Assembly: GCA_903885855.1 (NCBI GenBank)
Contig: CAISKG010000320.1
Coordinates: 1-12,288 of the forward strand
DNA from: an uncultured Planctomycetaceae bacterium
GTDB lineage: Bacteria; Planctomycetota; Planctomycetia; Pirellulales; UBA1268
Direction of reading: 5' to 3'
DNA length: 12,288 nucleotides
Position numbers and translations under genes: made by a program
Shown: in pieces, positions 5,923-12,288 of the stretch
Layout: every line of letters begins with the position of its first letter
How positions within the stretch are numbered: the stretch's first letter is position 1
Notes under the pieces: model-generated
The model's database searches: none
Seen by the model: only the letters and a program-made list of their open reading frames with translations
Told to the model about the DNA's origin: nothing

Positions 5923-7977
5923 TCACGCGGCCCACGCCGCCTCGCCGTCCCCCACCGTCGCGAACACGACCATCGATTCCTCGTCGGCCACCTCGTCCTC
6001 GGAGAGGACCCGCAGCGCCGGCACCTGGCGAACCAGCCTGTCGCGGACCGCGTCGCGGACCTCGCCCGGCACCACCACCACCGCCGCCGCCCCCCGATCG
6101 AGGCGTGGACCGAGCGCCCGGCGCACCTGCGCCGCGACCCGTGCCGCGGCGCGCGGCGGCGCCGTGCCGGCCGTCCGGCCCGTCAGGAGCGCCGCCACCG
6201 CGGAGGGGGCCAGGCGCACGACGACCAGCCGGCCGTCGGGATCGCGGAGCCGGCGCCGGATCGTCGCCGCGCGCTCGAGGCGGATGCCGCGGGCGATGGC
6301 CGCGGGGGCGGCATCGGCGCCGGCGTGATCGGCGAGGGCCTCGAGCAGTTCGGCGAGCGGGCGGATCGGCACCCCCTCGCGCAGCAGCAGTTGCAGCGTG
6401 CGGTGGATCCGTGCCAGCGGCGGCAGACTGCCCCCGGCGGCGTCCACCAGGCCGGGCTGCGTGGCGCGCAGATCCTCGAGGAGCCGGGCCACCGCGTCGC
6501 GCGAGAGGAGCCTGTCGGCATGGTCGCGGATCGCCCCCTCGACGGCCCGGGCCACGCAGGCGGCGGCGTCGAGCACCATGGCGCCACGCGACCGGGCGGT
6601 CTCGGCCTGCGCTTCCCCCACCCACACGCCGTGACGCTGCCCGCCCGGCTCGACGCCGTCGGCGCCGTCGAGCGACAGCGGCTCGCCGGCACGCGGGAGG
6701 GCGAGCCGCTTGCCCTCGGGGATCGTGCCTTCGCCCGCGTCCTCGCCGCCGACCCGGATCCGGTAGGCCCGGGGCGGGAGCGCCAGATCGTCGCGGAACG
6801 ACACCTGCGGGACCACGAAGCCCAGATCGGAGGCGATGTCGGCGCGGACACGCCGCACCGCCGCCACCAGCGGCTTGTCGCGCCCCGCCACCAGCGGCAG
6901 GAGGCCGCGGCCGAGCTCCACGACGATCGGTTCGTCGGCCGGCAGGGGGAGCGTGTCGGGCTCGTCGGCGGCGGCGGATGCGGTCGCGTCGGCCCCCTCG
7001 CGCCGGGCCCGACCGAGGCCCACCGCCCCGGCCGCCAGGCCGGCCGCCAGCAGCAACAGCGGCATCCGCGGCAGCCCGGTGAGCGCCAACAGCGCCAGGA
7101 ACACCGCCGTGATCCCCAGGACATGGGCCCGGGAGAGGAACTGCCGGCCGAGTTCGCGCGGCAGGTCGACCGCCTGGGTCGAGCGCGAGATGAGGACGCC
7201 CGTGGCGACCGACACCAGCAGCGCGGGCACGGCGCTCACCAGCCCGTCGCCGATCGTGAGTCGCGAATAGAGGTCGATCGCGCGGCCGGGTGCCATGCCG
7301 TGTCGGACGACGCCGATCGCCAGCCCCCCGACGAGGTTCACGCCGGTGATCACCACGCCGGCCACCGCCTCGCCGCGGACGAAGCGGCTCGCGCCGTCCA
7401 TGGCTGCGAAGAAGTCGGCCTGGGCCTGGACCTCGCGGCGGGCCGCGCGGGCCTCCTCGCGCGACATGGCGCCGGCCTGCACCTCGGCGTCGATCGCCAT
7501 CTGCTTGCCCGGCATGCCGTCGAGCGCGAAGCGGGCGGCGACTTCGCTGGTGCGCGTCGATCCGGCGGTGATGACGACGAACTGGATCACGGCGATGATC
7601 GCGAAGATCACCGCGCCGACGACGAGGTCATTGGCGGCCACGAACATCGCGAAGGCCTGCACCACCTCGCCGGCCGCGTCGGGCCCGTCGATCGCGGCCC
7701 GCGAGAGGACGAGCCTCGTCGAGGCCACGTTGAGCACCAGCCGGACGAGCGTCGAGCCGAGGAGGAACGTGGGGAAAAGGCTCATTTCCAGCGGCGTGCG
7801 GGCGGCGAGCGCCCCCAAAAGCGCGAGCACCGACACCGCCAGATTCGCCGCCAGCAGCAGGTCGAGCAGCGGCGCCGGCAGCGGCGCGAGCACCACGGCC
7901 ACCGCCAGCAGGACGACGGCCGGCACGGCCCATTCCAGGGGCAGTCGGCGGGCGGCGGTGGGGAGGGCGGCTGGCAT
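5923..7977 (-). CDS. flhA: Flagellar type III export gate protein FlhA
   Basis: FlhA forms the nonameric export gate at the base of the flagellum and couples proton flow to substrate export. The predicted product has 684 residues, close to the usual 690. About eight hydrophobic segments fill residues 16-322. The FHIPEP signature is present as EVAARFALDGMPGKQMAID (145-163). FVAANDLVVGAVIFAII (112-128) is also typical. A charged linker (323-350) leads to the C-terminal cytoplasmic domain, which binds substrates and chaperones. The ATG at 7977 was chosen because homologues begin shortly before the first membrane segment; the open frame continues 26 codons further upstream to 8055. The Shine-Dalgarno sequence is weak. 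The residues equivalent to Salmonella Lys203 and Asp208 are Arg198 and Glu203 here. No flhF or flhG lies between it and fliA, unlike in many bacteria. Confidence 0.95.
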   Translation of the reverse strand: MPAALPTAARRLPLEWAVPAVVLLAVAVVLAPLPAPLLDLLLAANLAVSVLALLGALAARTPLEMSLFPTFLLGSTLVRLVLNVASTRLVLSRAAIDGPDAAGEVVQAFAMFVAANDLVVGAVIFAIIAVIQFVVITAGSTRTSEVAARFALDGMPGKQMAIDAEVQAGAMSREEARAARREVQAQADFFAAMDGASRFVRGEAVAGVVITGVNLVGGLAIGVVRHGMAPGRAIDLYSRLTIGDGLVSAVPALLVSVATGVLISRSTQAVDLPRELGRQFLSRAHVLGITAVFLALLALTGLPRMPLLLLAAGLAAGAVGLGRARREGADATASAAADEPDTLPLPADEPIVVELGRGLLPLVAGRDKPLVAAVRRVRADIASDLGFVVPQVSFRDDLALPPRAYRIRVGGEDAGEGTIPEGKRLALPRAGEPLSLDGADGVEPGGQRHGVWVGEAQAETARSRGAMVLDAAACVARAVEGAIRDHADRLLSRDAVARLLEDLRATQPGLVDAAGGSLPPLARIHRTLQLLLREGVPIRPLAELLEALADHAGADAAPAAIARGIRLERAATIRRRLRDPDGRLVVVRLAPSAVAALLTGRTAGTAPPRAAARVAAQVRRALGPRLDRGAAAVVVVPGEVRDAVRDRLVRQVPALRVLSEDEVADEESMVVFATVGDGEAAWAA

Positions 7978-8060
7978 GGCTCGATCCGGGGCTGTCGGGG
8001 GGGCGGACGATAGCGGCCCGCGCGCCCCCGGTCCAGACCTTTCGGCGCTTCCCAAACGGT

Positions 8061-8066
8061 TATCAT
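8061..8066 (+). promoter_or_regulatory. Candidate -10 box of the PsbP-like gene
   Basis: TATCAT matches TATAAT at five of six positions and lies 78 bases before the ATG at 8144, in the 166-base divergent spacer with flhA. No good -35 box is found at the usual distance. Confidence 0.35.
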
Positions 8067-8143
8067 GCCGGGGTTTGCGTCCCGTACTCCGGGCGCCGCC
8101 CGCCGCGGGCGGCGCCGGTCGGCGGACGCCCCGGGAGGATGGG

Positions 8144-8575
8144 ATGCGTTTCGATCGCTTCGGCCTGCGGTTCGATTACCCCGACGACTGGGCCCTCGAC
8201 ATCGACGCCGACGTCGACGGGGACGCGGGCGTCACCGTCCTCTCGCCCGGCGGCGGCCTGTGGTCGGTGATGCTCGATCGCGCCGCGTCCGCGTCGCACG
8301 GTCAGGCCGACGCCGTCGCCGCGCAGATGCGCCTCGAATACGACGACCTCGAGGCCGATCCGGCGGTCGAGCAGATCGAGGGGCGCTCGCTTTCGGGCTA
8401 CGACTTCCACTTCATCTCGCTCGACCTGACGGTGACCGCCGCCGTCCGGGTGCTGGCCGCGGGCGGGACGACGTACGTGGTCTTCTGCCAGGCCGACGAC
8501 CGGGAATGGGACGAGATCGCCCCGGTGTTCGCCGCGATGACGACGAGTCTCGTCCGCGGCCTGCCGCCGCGCTGA
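8144..8575 (+). CDS. Small PsbP/Mog1-like fold protein, function unknown
   Basis: The 143-residue product starts FDRFGLRFDYPDDWALD, the pattern that opens PsbP/Mog1/DcrB-like domains ('F-x-F-x-YP-x-x-W'). It continues with alternating strands (VTVLSPGGGLWSVMLD, about 30-47), an amphipathic helix (50-70), the strand segment GYDFHFISLDLTVTAAVRVL (about 84-104), TYVVFCQADDREW (109-121) and a closing helix with a PVFAAMTTSL ending. No signal peptide or membrane segment is seen, so it is likely cytoplasmic, unlike most PsbP-type proteins. Start choice is firm: GGGAGG stands five bases before the ATG; a nearer ATG at 8139 is out of frame. The fold call is by pattern recognition and the role is not known; it resembles small uncharacterised planctomycete proteins as I remember them. 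The next gene begins 148 bases downstream, with its own candidate promoter. Confidence 0.75.
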   Translation: MRFDRFGLRFDYPDDWALDIDADVDGDAGVTVLSPGGGLWSVMLDRAASASHGQADAVAAQMRLEYDDLEADPAVEQIEGRSLSGYDFHFISLDLTVTAAVRVLAAGGTTYVVFCQADDREWDEIAPVFAAMTTSLVRGLPPR

Positions 8576-8639
8576 CCGCACTTTCCCGGCCCGGGATGGG
8601 GACGGTGGTCGATCCCCCTCCAGACGGTGCCGCCCACCT

Positions 8640-8648
8640 TGCTACACT
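8640..8648 (+). promoter_or_regulatory. Candidate extended -10 promoter of terC
   Basis: TGCTACACT has the extended -10 dinucleotide TG one base before TACACT. It lies 75 bases upstream of the TTG start. The octamer GCTACACT is the same as upstream of holA. The hexamer CCAGAC 17 bases upstream is a poor -35. Confidence 0.4.
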
Positions 8649-8723
8649 TCCCGGCCTTCCGCCGGCCCGACCCTGCGTTTCACCCCTTCCCCCCGCGGGA
8701 CCGCCTCACCCAGGATCGCCCCC

Positions 8724-9824
8724 TTGCTCGCCTGGCCCCCCCCGCCTGCCTGGATCCCCCCGCCGCTCCTGGCCGCCGCCGACGCGGCCGCCGGGCCGAT
8801 CCAGATGGTCCACTGGCTGGCCTTCGCGGCGTTCGTCGTCGTGATGCTCACGCTCGACCTGACGGTCTTCCACAGGAAGGCCCACGAACCCTCGCTCCGC
8901 GAGAGCGTGTTCTGGACCTGTTTCTGGGCGGCGCTGGCGCTGTCGTTCAACGCGCTGGTGTGGCGGTGGCTGGGGCGCAACGCCGCCGTCGAGTTCCTCA
9001 CCGGCTACCTCGTCGAATGGTCGTTGTCGATGGACAACGTCTTCGTGTTCGCGGTGGTCTTCGGCTACTTCAAGGTGCCGCTGAAGTACCAGTACCGCGT
9101 CCTCTTCTGGGGGATCCTCGGCGCCGTCGTGATGCGTCTCGCCTTCGTGCTCCTGGGCACGGAACTCATCGAGCGCTTCAAGTGGGTCATGCCCGTGTTC
9201 GGCGCGTTCCTCGTCTACACCGGCATCAAGCTCGCGTTCGGGGACGAGGAGGTCGATCCCGCCGACAACTTCCTCCTCAAGATCGTCCGCCGCGTGATCC
9301 CGGTCTCGAACCGGCAGGAGGGGGACCGGTTCTTCATCCGCGAGGCGGGCAAACTGGTCGCCACGCCGCTGTTCCTCGTGCTCCTGGTGGTGGAGAGCAC
9401 CGACGTGCTGTTCGCCGTCGACAGCGTGCCGGCGATCCTCGGCGTGGTCGATGCCCGCGCCGAGTACTTCCGCTTCATCGTCTTCACGTCGAACGTCTTC
9501 GCCATCCTCGGCCTGCGGGCCCTCTATTTCCTCCTCGCCGGCGTGATGGACCTGTTCCGCTTCCTCAACTACGGCCTCTCGGCGGTGCTCGTGTTCGTGG
9601 GGATGAAGATGATCGCCGAGTGGGCGAGGCATCAGGAGTGGCTGGCCTCGCGCTTCGGCTGGGACGCCCACGCCGAGGGGCACCTCGTGCCGCCGTGGCT
9701 CTCGCTTCTGGTGGTCGTGGGCCTGATCGGCACGAGCGTCGCCGCGTCGATCGCCTTTCCGGAGCGCGGCGGCCACGGCGAGCCGCTCGCCGGCGACGAG
9801 GGCGGCAGCGACCCGCGCGGCTGA
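8724..9824 (+). CDS. TerC/Alx-family integral membrane protein
   Basis: TerC-family proteins are polytopic inner-membrane proteins. Characterised members export manganese (E. coli Alx, MntP-like role) or insert metals into exoenzymes, and the family is named after tellurite resistance. The 366-residue product has the two diagnostic acidic membrane motifs, EWSLSMDNVFVF (98-109) and ESTDVLFAVDSVP (224-236), related by internal duplication, whose aspartates are expected to bind the metal ion. DLTVFHRKAH (45-54) is also typical of Alx-like members. About eight hydrophobic segments are spread from 29 to 346, and a charged tail ends the protein. The TTG start has AGGA eight bases upstream; ATG at 8805 (residue 28) without a ribosome binding site is the alternative, and would remove a Pro/Ala-rich N-terminal extension. 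The alpha/beta hydrolase gene follows after 15 bases. Confidence 0.9.
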   Translation: MLAWPPPPAWIPPPLLAAADAAAGPIQMVHWLAFAAFVVVMLTLDLTVFHRKAHEPSLRESVFWTCFWAALALSFNALVWRWLGRNAAVEFLTGYLVEWSLSMDNVFVFAVVFGYFKVPLKYQYRVLFWGILGAVVMRLAFVLLGTELIERFKWVMPVFGAFLVYTGIKLAFGDEEVDPADNFLLKIVRRVIPVSNRQEGDRFFIREAGKLVATPLFLVLLVVESTDVLFAVDSVPAILGVVDARAEYFRFIVFTSNVFAILGLRALYFLLAGVMDLFRFLNYGLSAVLVFVGMKMIAEWARHQEWLASRFGWDAHAEGHLVPPWLSLLVVVGLIGTSVAASIAFPERGGHGEPLAGDEGGSDPRG

Positions 9825-9839
9825 AAGGCCAGGCTTCCG

Positions 9840-10901
9840 ATGCGCCGGCCGTGCCCCCCCCCGCCCCCCGCCATCACGCTCCTCGGCGGGCTCGCGGTCA
9901 TCGCCGTGCTGGCCTGCCCGACGCGGGGCGAAGATCCCTCCCCTCCCCCGGCCGGAACCGACGCCGTGGCCTCCTACGATCCGCTCGCGCTGCCCGCCGA
10001 CGCCGACGCGCAGGCTGGCGCGCCGGCGCCGGTCGACCTCGACGTCGTCGACGCGGCGCGCGGGCGCACGATCCCGGTGCGCGTCTGGCTCCCCGCGGCG
10101 GCCGGCGCGCTCCCGGTGATCCTCGTGAGCCACGGCCTCGGCGGCTCGCGCGAGGGGCCGGCCTACCTGCCGCGGCACTGGCGATTCCGGGGCTACGCGG
10201 TCGTCTGCCTCCAGCATCCCGGCAGCGACGAGGCGGTGTGGCGCGATCTCCCCTTCGCCGAGCGCCTCCCGGCTCTCACCGCCGCGGCGAACCTCGAGAA
10301 CACCCTCGCCCGCTACGCCGACGTCCGCGCGGTGCTCGACGCGCTCGGGACGTGGACCGCCGAGGCCGGCCATCCCTGTGCCGGCCGCTTCGACCTCGCG
10401 CACGTCGGCATGACCGGCCACTCCTTCGGCGCGGTGACGAGCCAGGGGGTCGCGGGGCAGGCGATCCGCGGCGGCCGCCGCCCCTTCACGCTCGAGGCGA
10501 TCGACGCGGCCCTCCTCATGAGCCCCTCGCCGCCGCGGGCCGGCGACGCCGCCGCGGCCTTCGGCGCCGTCTCCATCCCCTGGATGATCATGACCGGCAC
10601 GCTCGACGGCTCGCCGATCGGCAGCACGACGCCGGCGGCGCGGCGCGAGGTCTACGAGGCGCTGCCGGCGGGGGGCAAGTACGAGCTCGTCCTGTTCGAG
10701 GCGGAGCACCAGGCCTTCGGCGATCGACCGCTGCCGGGGAGCACGCGGCCGCGCGACCCGAACCACCACCGCGCCATCCTGGCCCTCTCGACCGCCTTCT
10801 GGGACGCGACCCTCCGCGGCGACGAAGCCGCGAAGGCCTGGCTCGAGAGCGACGCACCGCGCACGGTCCTCGCCGAAGGCGACGCGTGGCGCTGGAAGTG
10901 A
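9840..10901 (+). CDS. Exported alpha/beta hydrolase, dienelactone hydrolase-like
   Basis: A serine hydrolase of the alpha/beta fold; the substrate is unknown. The 353-residue product begins with two arginines, a proline run and a hydrophobic stretch (11-25), which looks like a signal peptide. Cys26 after VLA could be a lipobox cysteine, so it may be a lipoprotein. The oxyanion-hole segment is VSHGLGGSREG (96-106), which is typical of the predicted dienelactone hydrolase / PAF-acetylhydrolase-like group. The nucleophile elbow is GHSFG (193-197, Ser195). The acid is probably Asp256 in GTLDGSP and the base His290 in AEHQAFG, so the catalytic triad looks complete. ATG at 9840 has AGG six bases upstream. 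With only 15 bases to terC it is probably cotranscribed, but a functional link is not evident. It is convergent with the glycosyltransferase gene, with 22 bases between stops. Confidence 0.85.
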   Translation: MRRPCPPPPPAITLLGGLAVIAVLACPTRGEDPSPPPAGTDAVASYDPLALPADADAQAGAPAPVDLDVVDAARGRTIPVRVWLPAAAGALPVILVSHGLGGSREGPAYLPRHWRFRGYAVVCLQHPGSDEAVWRDLPFAERLPALTAAANLENTLARYADVRAVLDALGTWTAEAGHPCAGRFDLAHVGMTGHSFGAVTSQGVAGQAIRGGRRPFTLEAIDAALLMSPSPPRAGDAAAAFGAVSIPWMIMTGTLDGSPIGSTTPAARREVYEALPAGGKYELVLFEAEHQAFGDRPLPGSTRPRDPNHHRAILALSTAFWDATLRGDEAAKAWLESDAPRTVLAEGDAWRWK

Positions 10902-10923
10902 GCCCCCGGGCGCGTCCCCGCCG

Positions 10924-12240
10924 TCAGCCCCGCGCGGCGACGGCCTCCGCGTAGACGCGCTCGTGCCCCGCGGCCATGGCGTCGGGCGTGTGGTACTCGC
11001 GGGCGAAGGCCTGGGCCGTGCGGCCCAGGTGCGAGGCGAGTGCCGGGTCGTCGGCGAGGACGAGGAGCGCCGCGTGGAGGGCGGCCGGGTCGCCGGGGGC
11101 GGCGAGCAGGCCGCGTCGGGCGGCGGGCTCGCGGCCGAGGTATTCGGGGAAGGCGCCGTGATCGGAGGCCACGACCGGCAGTCCGGCGGTGAAGGCCTCG
11201 AGGACCGGGATCCCCTTCGCCTCCGGATGCGTCGTCGGCATCACGAAGCAGTCGACGCTCTCCAACAGCGCGATCTTCCCCGCATGGTCGACCTGACCGC
11301 GCCACTCGAAGCGGTCGGCGAGACCGAGATCGGCGGCGAGGCGCCGGCAGCGCTCGAGGTAGGGCCGCTCCGCCTCGATCTCGGCACCGGCCGCGACGAG
11401 GCGGACGTCGTGCGTGGCGGCGAGGAGCGCCACGGCGCGGATGAGGACGTCGAGCCCCTTCTCGGGGCAGGCGCGCGCCAGTGAGCCCACGTGAAACGCC
11501 CCCCCGCGCGCGTGCCTGCGGGCCTCGAGATCGGGGGCCGCGGCGGAAAAACCCTGCGGGTCGACGCCGTGGGGCACGACGGCGATCGCGTGCGGGTCGA
11601 CTCCGAGCACGGGGGCCATCTGGTCGGCGAAGGCCCGGTTGAGCGCCACGAAGCGGTCGACGCCGGCGGCCCGCTCGCGGAGAAGATCGAGCACGCGCGC
11701 CCGGTGCGGCTCGGGGAGCTGGCCGATGAAGATGTCCTCGCCGGAGAGGCTGCACACGACCGCCGCGCCGGTGGCCTCGCGGACGCTCCTGGCGAGCCCC
11801 AGCAGCAGGACGTTCGAGAGGTGGACGACGTCGGGCCGGAACTCGGCGGCCAGCAGGCGGGCGAGCTTCGCCACCTCCTTCCGCTGGTGCCCCCGCTCCC
11901 CCTCGAGCGCCGAGACGGTGATCCCGCCGAGGTCCTCCGGCTTGGTCGAGCCGGTGCGTGAGGAGAGCCAGCCCAGGAGGCGGCGGCCGTCGAGGAGCCG
12001 GTCGAGGAAGGCGGGCGTGTGGCGGAAGAGGGGAACGTGCTCCTGGAGCCACACGTTCACCCCTCCCATCACCACGCGCCGCTCGGCGACGTCCTCCTCG
12101 TCGGTGGTCGTGGGGACGTAGGCCGGCAGCAGGATCGCGTCGCGGCCGCGGGCCCGCAGGGCGCGCACCAGGGCGTTGTCGTGGAGGCAGGTGCCGCAGA
12201 GCCTCCCCCCCGCCCCGGCGGTGACATGGACGACGCGCAC
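10924..12240 (-). CDS. GT4-family glycosyltransferase with N-terminal CGTC motif
   Basis: A retaining GT-B fold glycosyltransferase that probably transfers a sugar from a nucleotide-sugar to an acceptor in cell-envelope or exopolysaccharide synthesis; neither substrate can be named. The N-terminal acceptor domain begins with TAGAGG (7-12) and CGTCLHDNALVRAL (15-28), a pattern I associate with a planctomycete/acidobacterial GT4 subgroup. RPDVVHLSN (135-143) ends the N-domain half. The donor domain starts near 247 (AFHVGSLARACPEKGLDVLIRA, with Lys261 in the phosphate-binding position), and the E-x7-E motif is HPEAKGIPVLEAF (E340 and E348), followed by GLPVVASDHGAFPE (353-366). No membrane segment is seen. 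The GTG start has GGAG nine bases upstream. Its promoter would lie beyond the right edge or within the last 48 bases. Confidence 0.9.
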   Translation of the reverse strand: MRVVHVTAGAGGRLCGTCLHDNALVRALRARGRDAILLPAYVPTTTDEEDVAERRVVMGGVNVWLQEHVPLFRHTPAFLDRLLDGRRLLGWLSSRTGSTKPEDLGGITVSALEGERGHQRKEVAKLARLLAAEFRPDVVHLSNVLLLGLARSVREATGAAVVCSLSGEDIFIGQLPEPHRARVLDLLRERAAGVDRFVALNRAFADQMAPVLGVDPHAIAVVPHGVDPQGFSAAAPDLEARRHARGGAFHVGSLARACPEKGLDVLIRAVALLAATHDVRLVAAGAEIEAERPYLERCRRLAADLGLADRFEWRGQVDHAGKIALLESVDCFVMPTTHPEAKGIPVLEAFTAGLPVVASDHGAFPEYLGREPAARRGLLAAPGDPAALHAALLVLADDPALASHLGRTAQAFAREYHTPDAMAAGHERVYAEAVAARG

Positions 12241-12288
12241 GCGTGGAGGCTCCAGGGGAGGGGTCAGCCCGCGCCGCGGGCGCGGGCC

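Noticed and set aside
7978..8060. Sigma-28 or sigma-54 promoter in front of flhA
   Set aside because: A GCCGAAAG is present on the minus strand, but the only TAAC before it is at 12 bases, not 15, and no GG-N10-GC pair with proper context is seen.
8576..8723. yybP-ykoY manganese riboswitch upstream of the terC gene
   Set aside because: TerC/Alx genes often carry this riboswitch, but the conserved GGGGAGUAG-like and CCUGAUAC-like loops are not present and the leader is only about 75 bases from the promoter candidate.
8706..10769. 687-codon minus-strand frame opposite terC and the hydrolase
   Set aside because: Its His/Glu/Arg/Gly-rich composition is the antisense reflection of two well-supported genes.
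12264..12288. 3' end of a further minus-strand gene upstream of the glycosyltransferase
   Set aside because: A TGA after an open ARARGAG-like stretch is possible, but seven codons are too little evidence to annotate a gene.
1..12288. tRNA, rRNA, CRISPR arrays, insertion sequences, toxin-antitoxin or defence genes
   Set aside because: No cloverleaf, rRNA-like sequence, regularly spaced direct repeats, transposase motifs or defence domains were seen on either strand.

Overview
This is a very GC-rich bacterial chromosome segment (roughly 70 percent or more G+C by eye, not counted), densely packed with about ten genes on both strands. I see no tRNA, rRNA, CRISPR array, insertion sequence or prophage gene. 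The best guess for the host is a flagellated member of the Planctomycetota. That rests on the overall style of several families (a GT4 glycosyltransferase starting with a GAGG-x2-CGTC-x2-DN motif, a PsbP/Mog1-like small protein, the Fur and FlgM variants) and is inference, not proof.

Left part (2-3526, + strand): the 3' end of a probably secreted beta-sandwich protein, then holA (DNA polymerase III delta, clamp loader) and purB (adenylosuccinate lyase). holA and purB overlap by four bases (GTGA), so they are almost certainly translationally coupled. The PurB is of the long type that resembles animal adenylosuccinate lyase rather than the E. coli enzyme.

Middle part (3538-7977, - strand): read in the direction of transcription this is flhA (export-gate protein of the flagellar type III secretion apparatus), fliA/whiG-type sigma factor, flgM-like anti-sigma factor, then fur. 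The three flagellar genes are not tightly packed. Each is separated by a spacer with inverted repeats, and a sigma-28-like promoter sits in front of the sigma factor gene. A 14-bp perfect hairpin separates flgM from fur. The 421-bp spacer between fliA and flgM has no gene but holds a short degenerate repeat array and a strong palindrome.

Right part (8061-12240): a divergent + strand set begins with a 143-residue PsbP/Mog1-like protein. It is followed by a TerC-family membrane protein and, 15 bases later, an exported alpha/beta hydrolase of the dienelactone-hydrolase type. A convergent GT4 glycosyltransferase on the - strand ends the window. Nothing here looks like a defence island or a wholly new system. 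The points most worth checking are the sigma-28-like autoregulatory promoter, two substitutions in the essential charged cluster of FlhA, the animal-like PurB and the repeat array between fliA and flgM.
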